A DNA stretch of 64,000 nt from CAUZWH01 sp965224275. Lineage in GTDB: Bacteria; Pseudomonadota; Alphaproteobacteria; SHVV01. Position numbers and translations under genes: made by a program. The DNA lies in assembly GCA_965224275.1 (NCBI GenBank), contig CBDCYR010000012.1, positions 248,001 through 312,000 of the forward strand, in the 5' to 3' direction. This document shows, one piece after another, positions 7,651-16,540 of the stretch. Within the stretch, counting starts at the first letter, position 1. Each line of letters begins with the position of its first letter. Under the pieces are notes generated by a model that was not told the DNA's origin, searched no databases, and saw only the letters and a list, made by a program, of their open reading frames with translations.

Positions 7651-8586
7651 GTGTCCAAAAACGATTACCGGCTTGTCACCCGTAGCGATTTCGACGGCTT
7701 GGTCTGTGCCGTGCTGCTCAAAGAGTTGAACATGATCGACGAGATCACGTTCGTTCATCCCAAGGATATGCAGGACGGCAAGGTCGATATCACCGGCAAC
7801 GATATCACCACCAATCTGCCCTATGTGCCGGGCTGTCACCTGGCGTTCGATCATCATCTGAGCGAAACGGTGCGCGGTGGTGCCGATCGGCCGGAAAACC
7901 ACATCATTGATCCGGACGCGCCCTCGGCGGCGCGCGTGGTTTACGACCACTATGGAGGTCTGCAGCGGTTTCCCACCGTCGATGTTGATCTAATGGCGGC
8001 GGTCGATAAGGGCGACTCGGCCCAATACAACCTTGAAGAGATCATGGATCCCCAAGGGTGGGATCTGATGAACTTCCTGATGGATCCCCGTACCGGATTG
8101 GGACGGTTCCGCGAGTTCACGGTCTCCAACTACAATCTGATGATGCATCTGATCGATTATTGCCGCGAGCACTCGATCGAGCAGATCCTCGAATTATCCG
8201 ATGTGCGCGAGCGGGTTGAGCTCTATCGCGAGCAGGACGTTAAGTTCAAAGAGCAACTCAAGCGCTGCGGCACCGTCCACGGCAACCTGGTGGTGCTTGA
8301 ACTACGCCACGAAGAGACCATCTATGCCGGCAATCGCTTCGTGATCTATGCCGTCTTTCCGCAATGCAATATCTCCATCCACACGTTATGGGGCCTGAAG
8401 CAGCAAAACACGGTATACGCGATCGGCAAGTCGATCCTCGATCGCTCATCCAAAACCAACGTCGGCGAACTCTGCCTGTCCTATGACGGCGGTGGCCACA
8501 TGGCAGCCGGCACCTGTCAGATCGAGAACGACAAGGCCGAGGCGGTGCTGGCGGAGTTGATCGCGAAAATCAACGCCGACGGTTGA
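7651..8586 (+). CDS. DHH-family phosphoesterase (exopolyphosphatase-like)
   Basis: 311 residues. The N-terminal DHH domain shows DFDGL at residues 13-17 and DHH at 67-69, which bind catalytic divalent metals. The C-terminal DHHA1-type domain contains GELCLSYDGGGHMAAGTC near 275-292, binding the substrate phosphate. Related proteins are annotated as exopolyphosphatase but the superfamily also includes oligoribonucleases and cyclic dinucleotide phosphodiesterases, so the substrate is open. GTG start preceded by AGAGG. Its stop converges with that of the minus-strand GST 8 bases on. Confidence 0.88.
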   Translation: MSKNDYRLVTRSDFDGLVCAVLLKELNMIDEITFVHPKDMQDGKVDITGNDITTNLPYVPGCHLAFDHHLSETVRGGADRPENHIIDPDAPSAARVVYDHYGGLQRFPTVDVDLMAAVDKGDSAQYNLEEIMDPQGWDLMNFLMDPRTGLGRFREFTVSNYNLMMHLIDYCREHSIEQILELSDVRERVELYREQDVKFKEQLKRCGTVHGNLVVLELRHEETIYAGNRFVIYAVFPQCNISIHTLWGLKQQNTVYAIGKSILDRSSKTNVGELCLSYDGGGHMAAGTCQIENDKAEAVLAELIAKINADG

Positions 8587-8594
8587 CGTCCGGC

Positions 8595-9296
8595 TCAGAC
8601 TGACCCGCGAGCGACAGAGTCCGCAGTCTGGTTGAAGAGGTTTTCGCGCTCGGCATCGCTCGGCGGACCGCTGCGCCGCAAGTCCTTGCCCAGATCAACG
8701 CCGGCTTGCACCGCGGGCCGCTCCTTGATGACAGTGCGCCAGCGCGCCACGTTGGGGAAGTCGTCGAGCGCTTGGCCAAGATGCTTGGCAATCAGAATCC
8801 ACGGCCAACTCGCCATGTCAGCGATTGAGTAGTCGCCCAGGATGTAGTCGCGCCGCTCGAGGCGGCGTTCGAGGACGCCGATACAGCGGTTGTACTCGTT
8901 GGCATAGCGGGTATGCGCATAGGATTCCTCGCCCGGCGCATAATTCACGAAATGACTGAGCTGGCCGGCCATCGGCCCGAGATTGCCGACCTGCCAATAC
9001 AACCACTCCTGCATTTCTTTTTGGCCGAGCGCATCGGTTGGCATGAAGCGCCCCGACTTCTCGGCGAGGTAGGTCAATACGGCGCCGGATTCAAAAATCG
9101 ATACCGGGCCATCGGCGCCGTCGTGATCGACGATCGCCGGCATCCGGTTGTTGGGGCTGATGGCGAGGAATCCAGGCGAGAACTGATCGCCGCGGCCGAT
9201 ATTGACCGGAACCATGCGATAGGGGAGCCCACACTCTTCCAGCATGATCGAAACTTTCCAGCCGTTCGGCGTCGGCCAATAGTGGAAGTCGATCAT
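8595..9296 (-). CDS. Glutathione S-transferase, third copy
   Basis: 233 residues, clearly related to the two GSTs at 1195 and 1933 (TPNGWKVSIMLEE, ISPNNRMPAIVDHDG, ESGAVLTYLAEKSG, YSIADMASWPW). Its ATG overlaps the stop of the upstream CoA-transferase gene in an ATGA arrangement, so translation is coupled. The IS insertion in that upstream gene probably reduces its expression. The coupling suggests it acts on an acid processed by the CoA-transferase, but no substrate can be named. Confidence 0.88.
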   Translation of the reverse strand: MIDFHYWPTPNGWKVSIMLEECGLPYRMVPVNIGRGDQFSPGFLAISPNNRMPAIVDHDGADGPVSIFESGAVLTYLAEKSGRFMPTDALGQKEMQEWLYWQVGNLGPMAGQLSHFVNYAPGEESYAHTRYANEYNRCIGVLERRLERRDYILGDYSIADMASWPWILIAKHLGQALDDFPNVARWRTVIKERPAVQAGVDLGKDLRRSGPPSDAERENLFNQTADSVARGSV

Positions 9297-10320
9297 GCGG
9301 TTGCTCCGGCTATAACGGCAACCGCGCCGTCAGCAGCGAGTTCGGCCACCTCGTCGTCGCTATAGCCGACTTCGGCGAGTATCTCAGCCGTATGCGATCC
9401 CAGCCCCAGTGCCGCCATTCTTAGTTCGGTCGGCGTGCGCGAGAACTTGGCGGCCGGCATGGCCTGGCGGATGCGACCGGCTTCGGCGTGCTCGAATTCC
9501 ATGATGATGGCGTTGGCCGCTATTTGCGGATGCTCGATCATTTGGTTTCGGGTCAGCACCGGTGCGCAGGGCACGCTTTCGGCCTCCAGGCGGGTCAGCC
9601 ACGCCTGCGTGGTTCGTGTGCGCAGCACCGCTTGCGTCATTGTCAGCCGGGTATCGAGGTTGTGCTGGCGTGCCGCGGGTGTGGCAAAGCGGGCGTCCTC
9701 CGGCCACGCCGGCTGATCGAGCGCCCGGGTGAGTGCCTGCCACTCGCGGTCGGTCTGTACCGCGACGGTGATGAGGCCATCGGTGGTCTCATAGATGAGA
9801 TCGATGAAGCTCGCGGCGTCTTGCTGCGGCAGCTCGCCGTCGGTGAAGGTTTGGCTCGCCATATCCGAGCCCCACAGAAACGCGACCACCGCATCGAGCA
9901 TCGAGATTTGCACGTGCTGACCTTCGCCGCTTCGCTCGCGCGCCAGCAAGGCCGCGGTAATCGCCTGGGCGCTCACGAGTCCGGTGAGTTTGTCGGGCAG
10001 GATGGTGCGCACCAGGCGGGGACGCGCGTCATCGGATCCGCCCTGGATGGTTGCCAATCCCGACATGGCTTGGACCAGCGGGTCGTAGACCGGCTTGGCC
10101 GCGTATGGCCCGTGCTCGCCGAAGCCGCTGATCGAGGTGTAAATAATCGTTGGCGAGGCCGCCCGAATCGCGGCCTCGCCGATGCCGATGCGTTCGGCGA
10201 CCCCGGGTCGGAAGTTCTGGATGAACACGTCGGCATCGGCGACCAAACGCATGAGCGCGTCCGCACCGCGCGCGTGCTTGAGATTTAGCGCAATCGAGCG
10301 CTTGTTGCGGTTGTTGTTGA
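9293..10320 (-). pseudogene. Family III CoA-transferase (CaiB/BaiF), C-terminal part, split by IS5
   Basis: About 340 residues of a CaiB/BaiF-type CoA-transferase. RSIALNLKHARG, the FIQNFRPGVAERIGIG stretch, YTSISGFGEHGPYAAKPVYD and the LVSAQAITAALLARERSGEGQ helix are all family signatures. The catalytic Asp of these enzymes lies in the DxxxQAxxG region, here YDPLVQAMSG. The first 20 codons of the longer open frame are IS sequence, not protein. Joining this part to 11244-11469 and dropping one TGA copy gives an uninterrupted 417-residue frame. Confidence 0.9.
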
Positions 10321-11240
10321 GAGGCCAACCCGAAACTAGTTGAGTGATTTCAGTCGGTTGTGGCTTACTCGGTTGTGTCAAAGCAAACGAGGAGGCACAA
10401 CATGTGGACCGAAATCACTCGCCCGAATTATGAGCGCCGTGGCGGGCGCTACGCAAGCGACCTGACGGATCGAGAGTGGGCGTTGATCGCGCCGCTCATG
10501 CCGCCGCGCAAGAAGATCGGCCGGCCGAGGACGACGGACCTGCGCCATGTCATGGATGCGGTCATGTACATGGCCTCGACGGGCTGCCAGTGGGCGATGT
10601 TGCCGAACGACTTCCCTCCGCCTTCCACGGTCCAGCGCTATTTCTACGACTGGCGCTCCAACGGCCTGCTGGAGAGCATCAACCATCACCTGGTCATGGC
10701 GGCCCGGGAGCTGGAAGGACGCGAGGCCGGCCCGAGCGCCGGGGTGATCGACAGCCAGAGCGTGAAAACCACGGAAAGCGGTGGTGTTCGGGGCTATGAC
10801 GCGGGCAAGAAGATCAAGGGCCGCAAGCGTCACATCGTCACCGATACACTCGGCCTGCTGGTCGGCCTGATCGTGCACGCAGCCGATATCCAGGACCGCG
10901 ACGGCGCGCCCGAGGTCCTCAAATCGATCCGTCATCCCCCGGCTGCGTCACCTCTTCGCCGACGCCGCCTACGCGGGACCGAAACTCGAGGGCGCCCTTG
11001 AGGCGGCCGCTGGAAGCCGATCATCAAGCGCTCAGACACCGCCCAGGGCTTCGAGCTCCTGCCCAGACGATGGGTCGTCGAGAGGACCTTCGCCTGGCTC
11101 AACCGATGCCGTCGACTGGCCAAGGATTGGGAGAAATCAATCGCCTCCGCACAGGCATGGATTCTTGTCGCCAACATCCGACTCCTCACAAGGCGGCTCG
11201 CAAGGTACTGTTATCAAACATAGAGTTTCGAGTCGGACTC
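10321..11240 (+). mobile_element. IS5-family insertion element, copy A (defective)
   Basis: 920 bp, bounded by imperfect 17-base inverted repeats GAGGCCAACCCGAAACT and AGTTTCGAGTCGGACTC. The flanks carry a TGA target duplication (10318-10320 and 11241-11243). It is 12 bp shorter than copies B and C, owing to small deletions near 10936 and 10998-11020 inside the transposase. TNA target duplications are typical of part of the IS5 family (IS1031-like and ISL2-like groups). Confidence 0.93.
10402..11223 (+). pseudogene. IS5-family transposase, frameshifted (copy A)
   Basis: The first 178 codons match copies B and C. A 5-base deletion near 10936 (CATCCCCCGG against CATCGCTTCCCCCGG) shifts the frame and leads to a TGA at 10999-11001. 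The second catalytic Asp and the Glu are therefore lost from the translated product. Later deletions totalling 7 bases restore the original phase, and the remaining sequence up to 11223 still matches. The copy cannot make its own transposase. Confidence 0.9.
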
Positions 11241-11469
11241 TGAGAAACGCCGCCGAATAGCCGGCGCGCTGGTTCGCCGAGGCGCGGGTGTGGTCGCCGC
11301 CATCGGGATTTTCGACCTTGATGACATCCGCGCCCTGATCGGCCAGCAACATTGCCGCCGACGGTCCCGACACCATCGCCGACATCTCGATGATTCGAGT
11401 CCCGGCCAGTGGCCCCGCGTTTGGCGCCGCGCTTTGACGGTGCGGGCGCTTCTCGGCTGGATCGTTCAT
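11241..11469 (-). pseudogene. Family III CoA-transferase, N-terminal part
   Basis: Begins at ATG 11469 (MNDPAEKRPHRQ). It contains the CoA-binding N-terminal motif of the family, LAGTRIIEMSAMVSGPSAAM followed by LLADQGADVIKVENPDGGD. The frame runs into the TGA target duplication and the right end of IS5 copy A. The open frame extends upstream to 11580, but that stretch has no homology and no ribosome binding site. Confidence 0.88.
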
Positions 11470-11711
11470 TCTCACATGTTGGGCCGCTTTGAGCGTTCCG
11501 ACAACTGCATGTTGGTCACTAAGAAAAACACCTAGGTTTAGTGGGAATTTCCCCAAGGTAATGCCCGAGCTAAATTTCATATGGTGCTGATAACCGGAGT
11601 TACTGTGTTTCCGGAGGGAGCAAAATAATATCGAGTGCTAACGTCGACGTTGGCGTTTGTCGCGCACGTTGCGCCTATGATCGATCGGGTAAGCTCTAAG
11701 TGGAGGGACCA

Positions 11712-12266
11712 ATGGCGTCAAAAAAACTTGTAGATCTCGATCCCGACATGCAGCAAGCGGCACAAAAAGTGGCGTTAATCTGCGAGGAGGCCGGGATTGA
11801 CCTTTTGATTTACTGCACGCTTCGTCCGCTGGAAGAGCAAGCTAAGTTATATCGACAATCTCGATCGCGACCGACGATAAAGAAGAAAAGCGACAGTCTC
11901 ATAGACCGAGGATTTGGTTATTTGGCCTCGATTCTCGAAAGCGTGGGGGCACAGCAAGGGCCGCATGTCACCAACGCAGGACCAGGTGAGTCATTCCACA
12001 ACTATGGCCTTGCTTTTGACGCCGTGCCGATGCTTGGCGGCAAATGCTGTTGGAAGTACGCGCATCACAAACCGCTCTGGGAAGGATACGGAGAAGCTGT
12101 TCGCCAAGCCGGCTTAAAGTGGGCTGGCGAATGGACGTCATTTCGTGAGTACCCTCACGCTCAGCTCCATGAAGGAGGCAACCCGCTTCGATTCTACGAG
12201 CCAGATGTTCTGCGGGGTGTTCTCGAAAAGAATGGGCTCTTAACAAAACTCAGTGGAGGGGAATGA
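11712..12266 (+). CDS. M15-family peptidoglycan endopeptidase (phage-type endolysin)
   Basis: 184 residues of the LAS/VanY-like zinc peptidase group (CwlK-like L-alanyl-D-glutamate endopeptidase). Visible metal-site elements are SFHNYGLAFDAVP near 94-106 (His and Asp ligands) and HAQLHEGG near 150 (third His). The early segment DLLIYCTLRPLEEQAKLY is the usual substrate-groove strand. It has no signal peptide, as expected for a holin-dependent lysin. GGAGG stands 5 bases before ATG 11712. Its stop overlaps the holin gene start, so the two form a lysis cassette. Confidence 0.78.
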   Translation: MASKKLVDLDPDMQQAAQKVALICEEAGIDLLIYCTLRPLEEQAKLYRQSRSRPTIKKKSDSLIDRGFGYLASILESVGAQQGPHVTNAGPGESFHNYGLAFDAVPMLGGKCCWKYAHHKPLWEGYGEAVRQAGLKWAGEWTSFREYPHAQLHEGGNPLRFYEPDVLRGVLEKNGLLTKLSGGE

Positions 12267-12268
12267 CC

Positions 12269-13056
12269 ATGGTCTTACCATTGCTCAGCTTGATTCCGAC
12301 GATATTTTCCGCGGTTTCGGCGGCTACTGAGTTGTTTGACAAAGGGCGCAAGGTCGTCGAAACGGTCACTGGGAAGCCGTCTGAGGCGTCGACGCCAGAG
12401 GATCTTGAAGAAGAAGTCAAAAACCTCCCGCAAGACCAACAGGCCGTGTGGGCGCAGCAAATGCAGCATGAGTTGGCGCTCTATCAGGCTGAAACCGACC
12501 GGATCGAGTTGGAGGGCGGGCGGGTAGACCACCACGTCACCTCCAAGATCACGTCGGGCGCCGCAGACAAGATCGCCGTCCTACGCCAATCGACTCGGCC
12601 ATGGGCCGTACGAATGGCGATGTATTTCATCCTACTTCGGTATTTCTAGCCCTGGTGGATGTAGCGCAAGGATTGCTCGCACATTGGATCGTTCATCCCA
12701 TTGGAGCCATATTTGACAGCGCGGGTATGCAGGAATTCGCGGGGTTTGAGGCCTTTAAGACCGTGTTTGGAGTTGGCGCTACAGATGCCGTGACCAAAGA
12801 AGAAGGACTGAGCAGTACCGTGGTTGGACTCATCTACACCGAGTCTGTTGTTTGGCTGACCGGTATCGTCGTTGCCTATATGGGTTTGCGGGAGTACGGC
12901 AAATCCCGAAGGACAAGTGGAGATGAGGGCGCATTGCCCATCGCTGCGGCCACCCCGATAACGACGATTGGCCGCACTCTGGTCCAGGCCGGCGGAGTCG
13001 CGGACCAGATCTCGAAAGTGGTGGATAGGGTGAGGGAGGCCGCAAAGAAATTCTAA
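12269..13056 (+). pseudogene. Holin-like membrane protein (GTA/3TM-holin type), frameshifted
   Basis: Frame one (ATG 12269, GGAGGGG eight bases upstream) gives a segment rich in Gln/Glu and then RPWAVRMAMYFILLRYF before TAG. One added base after TAT TT lets the sequence continue as LALVDVAQGLLAHW in the frame that ends at 13056, with a further membrane helix (VVGLIYTESVVWLTGIVVAYMG). The amphipathic N-terminus, Trp-Arg-Pro hinge and C-terminal hydrophobic helices resemble the 3TM holins of gene transfer agents and phages (family assigned by pattern only). An ATG at 12263 overlaps the lysin stop. Confidence 0.6.
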
Positions 13057-13218
13057 TCCGCGCCGCGACCCCGTCACCGCACCAGCTCCGCGTGATTGCG
13101 ACCGCTGCGTTGCGCCGCTCGACAACCGTTCTCGCGCCGCTCGCCCACTTGTGATTTCTCTTGAGTTCATTTTTCGTGCAAGGGTTTCCCCACCCTCCAC
13201 AAACCTGGGATGAGGTTC

Positions 13219-13656
13219 ATGAAACGAAGGGTTGCGTTGTTATTTGGAGCGCTCGCCATGTTCGCGGTGCTCGGCTTGGCCGCCGGCAATGCCGATGCCG
13301 CGGGCAAGCGTATCTCGGTCACCGGTGAGGTGATCGATACCTGGTGTTACCTAACCGAGATCATGGTGCCGGAGGGCACCGCTCACCATCAGTGCGCTAT
13401 CTGGTGCGCGGCCGGGGGTATCCCCGTCGGGATCCTCGATGACTCCGGCAAGGTCTACATGGTGATGAAGTATGGCGATGACGATACGACCGTTCGCCCG
13501 CCCGCCATCATGAAGGTCCAGACTCATCGGGTTGCCGTTGAGGGCGACCTCTACGAGCGCGACGGAATCAACTATTTGTTCGTTGACCGAGTCGTTGCCG
13601 ATGAGGGCATCGTCAAGCTCAACCACGAAGATTTCGGCATCCAGCCGGGAGGCTAA
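13219..13656 (+). CDS. Secreted cysteine protein, first gene of SCO operon
   Basis: About 145 residues with a Sec signal peptide (VALLFGALAMFAVLGLAAG, cleavage near NADA). The mature part has a conserved-looking metal or disulphide site: GEVIDTWCYLTE, then HHQCAIWCAAGGIPVGIL, then a strand-rich end (VQTHRVAVEGDLYERDGINY). The three Cys and paired His could bind copper. Its layout matches the next gene, so the two are paralogues. It precedes an SCO-family protein, pointing to copper or haem-copper oxidase maturation in the periplasm. The ATG at 13210 is an alternative start; GAGG before 13219 favours the latter. Confidence 0.72.
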   Translation: MKRRVALLFGALAMFAVLGLAAGNADAAGKRISVTGEVIDTWCYLTEIMVPEGTAHHQCAIWCAAGGIPVGILDDSGKVYMVMKYGDDDTTVRPPAIMKVQTHRVAVEGDLYERDGINYLFVDRVVADEGIVKLNHEDFGIQPGG

Positions 13657-13659
13657 GTC

Positions 13660-14208
13660 ATGATGAAACTCACACTTGCTGCCGGATTGTTCGTCCTTAT
13701 CGGAATGGCCGGCGGCGTCCAGGCGGCCGACTCCTGGGGGCTCGAGGGCGAGAAAATTGCGCGTTTCGAAGCCAAGGTGGTCGACATCGCCTGTGAATTA
13801 ACCGGCAATTGTCCAGCTAATTGCGGCGCTGGCAAACGCCAGCTCGGATTGCTGACCGACGCAGGCCGATTGATCCTGCCGACCAAGAACCAGGTTCCCT
13901 TTGCCGGTGCCGCATGGGAACTCGTCCAGTTCTGCCAACAGCGCGTCGTTGCCGACGGATTGTTCGTCAACAATCGCGGCCACGAGATCTTTGCCCTGCA
14001 GTTCGTCAAAGCGGTTGACGGCAAATGGCAGCGGGCTAATCGCTTCACCGGCAGATGGCTCAATGAGGCCGGCTTACCGGAAGGATCGCCAAAGGCCGGG
14101 CAGTGGTTCCGTAACGATCCGCAAGTCAAAGCGCTGATCAAGGCGGATGGCAAACTAGGCCTAGGATTGAAAGCCGACCAGGACTATCAGAAATTCCTCG
14201 ATGAATAG
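13660..14208 (+). CDS. Secreted cysteine protein, paralogue of preceding gene
   Basis: 182 residues, signal peptide MMKLTLAAGLFVLIGMAGGV with cleavage near QAA. The mature part starts with FEAKVVDIACELTGNCPANC, aligning with the VTGEVIDTWCYLT...C..WC pattern of the upstream product, followed by GKRQLGLLTDAGRLI and QQRVVADGLFVNNRGHEIFA, which align with GIPVGILDDSGKVY and THRVAVEGDLYERDGINYLF. It has a longer C-terminal domain with no recognised family. GGGAGG precedes the start; the stop overlaps the SCO gene start by 8 bases. Confidence 0.72.
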   Translation: MMKLTLAAGLFVLIGMAGGVQAADSWGLEGEKIARFEAKVVDIACELTGNCPANCGAGKRQLGLLTDAGRLILPTKNQVPFAGAAWELVQFCQQRVVADGLFVNNRGHEIFALQFVKAVDGKWQRANRFTGRWLNEAGLPEGSPKAGQWFRNDPQVKALIKADGKLGLGLKADQDYQKFLDE

Positions 14209-14875
14209 GGGCGCTGGCGTTTCTTTTGGAGTCGGGGTTCCTGTCCTAATCGTGGGCTTTATAGCCCTGCTCTCAATCGCTGCGACCGCGGCGTCGGCTC
14301 ACGATGGAAAAAAGCACGCGGCACCAAAACCGGCGGCAACCACGAGTGAAGCCGCTGGCGCTGCGACCAAGGACTTCGGGATCAAAATCGGCGGGGAATT
14401 CGCTCTCGTCGATCATCTCGGCCGGCCGCGAACCCATCGCGATTACTACGGCGGCTACCTGCTGGTGTTCTTTGGCTACGCCAATTGCGAGAGCATTTGC
14501 CCGGTTGGGCTTAAGCATATGACCGATGCGGTGGATGTGCTGGGTGCCGCTGGAGCGGCGATTACCCCGGTTCTGGTTACGGTCGATCCCAAGCGGGATT
14601 CGCCCAAAGTGCTGGCGGCTGCGGTCGCCGAAATTCACCCGCGCCTGGTTGGTCTTACCGGCACCGAGGCGGCTCTTGCCTCTGCACGCAAGGCCTACAA
14701 CGTGTCGGTCAAAGCCGTCGACGGCGCGTGGGGCCAGGACGCGGCATTGGCGCACGGCTCGTTCGTCTACCTGATGGGCAAGCAGGGAGAGTTCCTCACG
14801 CTGCTGCCGCCCGTATTTGGCGCCGAGCAAATGGCGAAGACGATCCGCAAATACCTCGACGCTCAACAGTCCTAA
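14201..14875 (+). CDS. SCO1/SenC-family copper chaperone
   Basis: 224 residues, membrane-anchored by a single N-terminal helix (VPVLIVGFIALLSIAATA). The thioredoxin fold carries the copper ligands: C96 and C100 in NCESIC, and H185 in AHGSFVYLM. VTVDPKRDSP is the usual SCO strand. SCO proteins deliver copper to the CuA centre of cytochrome oxidase or keep its cysteines reduced. It is the last gene of a three-gene operon with overlapping ends. No oxidase gene is in the window. Confidence 0.9.
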   Translation: MNRGAGVSFGVGVPVLIVGFIALLSIAATAASAHDGKKHAAPKPAATTSEAAGAATKDFGIKIGGEFALVDHLGRPRTHRDYYGGYLLVFFGYANCESICPVGLKHMTDAVDVLGAAGAAITPVLVTVDPKRDSPKVLAAAVAEIHPRLVGLTGTEAALASARKAYNVSVKAVDGAWGQDAALAHGSFVYLMGKQGEFLTLLPPVFGAEQMAKTIRKYLDAQQS

Positions 14876-14997
14876 ACAAGCGTTCGCACAAGCGCCAAGC
14901 CGTCGCCATGCCGTCGCCATGTCCCACCACTGGCGGTGCAATCGACGCTCGTCTACGGTCATCGCTTGATTTTTTTGCGGATTTCCGTCGAGCTAGT

Positions 14998-16246
14998 TGT
15001 GGTGTCTCAGTAGGTTGTTCATTCGGCCCCGCTTTGAGAAGCTGATGTTTGAAAAGAACAGAAGCTGATCGCCGGAGGACCGAATGAACATCCATAAGAA
15101 TGCCCGCCTGACCCCGAAGGGTCGAGAGATATTAATCTCTCGACTGGAACGCGGCGAACACCCGTTGGACGTGGCGACAGCAATGGGCACCAGTACCAGT
15201 ACGGTCTACAAATGGTGGCGGCGCTATCGCGCGGAAGGCTTTGGCGGGCTTGTCGACCGCTCCTCAAGGCCAATGACCAGCCCGCATAGAACACCTGGTG
15301 AGCTTGAGGCGAAGGTGATTGCCCTGCGCAAGCAACGGCGCATCTATCACCGCATCGCTGGAACGCGGCGAACACCCGTTGGACGTGGCGACAGCAATGG
15401 GCACCAGTACCAGTACGGTCTACAAATGGTGGCGGCGCTATCGCGCGGAAGGCTTTGGCGGGCTTGTCGACCGCTCCTCAAGGCCAATGACCAGCCCGCA
15501 TAGAACACCTGGTGAGCTTGAGGCGAAGGTGATTGCCCTGCGCAAGCAACGGCGCATCTATCACCGCATCGCCGCCGAAGTTGGTGTTTCCAAAGCCACG
15601 GTGGGACGGATCCTGACCCGACACCACCTCAACCGCTGGCGCGACCTCGACCCCGCCCAACCGGTACGCCGCTACGAACGCGCCAAGCCCGGCGAGATGA
15701 TCCACATCGATATCAAAAAACTCGGCCGCTTCAACCAGGTCGGGCACCGCATAACCGGTGATCGAACCGGCCCAAGAACCGGACCCAACAGGGGCTGGGA
15801 ATACGTCCACGTCTGCATCGACGACCACTCCCGCCTCGGCTTCGCAGACATCATGCCAAACGAGAAAAAAGACAGCGCCGTCGCCTTCTTGATGGCCGCC
15901 CTCGCTTGGTACCGGCGCTTCAATATCACCGTCGAACGGGTCATGACCGACAATGGATCGTGCTACAGGTCATTGGCCTTCACAGACGCCTGCAAAAACC
16001 TCGGGCTCAAACACATCCGCACCAAACCCTATACACCCAAAACCAACGGCAAGGCCGAGCGCTTTATCCAATCTTCTCTGCGCGAATGGGCCTACGCTCA
16101 AGCCTATGAAAGCTCACAGCACAGAGCACGTGAGCTCCCCATCTGGCTACACCACTACAATTGGCACAGACCTCATGCCGGGATAAATGGAAATCAACCC
16201 ATCAGCCGATCAGGCTTGGATGTCAATAACCTCATGAGACTCCACA
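14998..16246 (+). mobile_element. IS481-family insertion element (internally duplicated)
   Basis: 1249 bp with inverted ends TGTGGTGTCTCAGTAGGTT and, from the right, TGTGGAGTCTCATGAGGTT (three mismatches in 19). The flanks show a six-base duplication GCTAGT (14992-14997 and 16247-16252). The Bordetella IS481 is known to insert at NCTAGN with a 6-bp duplication, which fits exactly. The right-hand CTAGT belongs to the end of the MITE-like element at 16248, so this element landed in that end. Confidence 0.9.
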
Positions 16247-16251
16247 GCTAG
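15084..16251 (+). pseudogene. IS481-family transposase, broken by 214-bp duplication
   Basis: The intact protein would have 317 residues: an N-terminal helix-turn-helix (SRLERGEHPLDVATAMGTST), a second HTH (AAEVGVSKATVGRILTRH) and an rve-type DDE core with HIDIKKLGRF, VMTDNGSCYRS and the KAERFIQS Glu. A duplication of 15144-15357 shifts the frame, since 214 is not divisible by three, so the first frame ends at 15503 and the second has no proper start. The final TAG lies in the target duplication, outside the element itself. Confidence 0.9.
15144..15571 (+). repeat. 214-bp perfect tandem duplication inside IS481
   Basis: Bases 15144-15357 and 15358-15571 appear identical throughout. The unit covers the first helix-turn-helix of the transposase. 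Absence of differences suggests a recent event, or an assembly artefact. Confidence 0.92.
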
Positions 16252-16540
16252 TGGATGGAATCCAACATATGTTACCCATACGATCGCGTATCCCGGTAGC
16301 TCGGCAGGAGGAAGCCCGCAGGCGATGCCCCAAGGGACTGTTGGGCATCGTCGAGGGGTTTCGACGTACCGAGGGGCCGGGATAGGCGACCCACAGGGCG
16401 GCTTGCCGAGCTCGCCGGCCGCGTTACACGAAGCTTCCGATGCCCAACGGTCCCATGGGGCATCGCCACGCTCCGCGCGCCAAACCGGCGAACTCGGCAA
16501 GCCGTCGTAGGGGTACCATATGTTGGATTTCATCCACTAG
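16248..16540. mobile_element. MITE-like element, 293 bp with CTAG flanks
   Basis: Starts CTAGTGGATGGAATCCAACA and ends with the inverted equivalent ATGTTGGATTTCATCCACTAG-type sequence; inverted similarity extends about 35 bases into GGTACC. No coding capacity. If CTAG is the target duplication the element proper is 285 bp with ends TGGATG...CATCCA. Two internal hairpins share the stem CGATGCCC/GGGCATCG. Its right part, about 155 bp, is shared with the element at 18804. An IS481 copy abuts its left end. Confidence 0.8.

Noticed and set aside
9488..10288. A 266-codon plus-strand frame opposite the CoA-transferase
   Set aside because: Antisense shadow of a clear CaiB/BaiF gene.
10318..10381. 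N-terminal extension shared by three minus-strand frames (start at 10381, 35263, 40249)
   Set aside because: The shared 20 residues come from the left end of the IS5 element read backwards.
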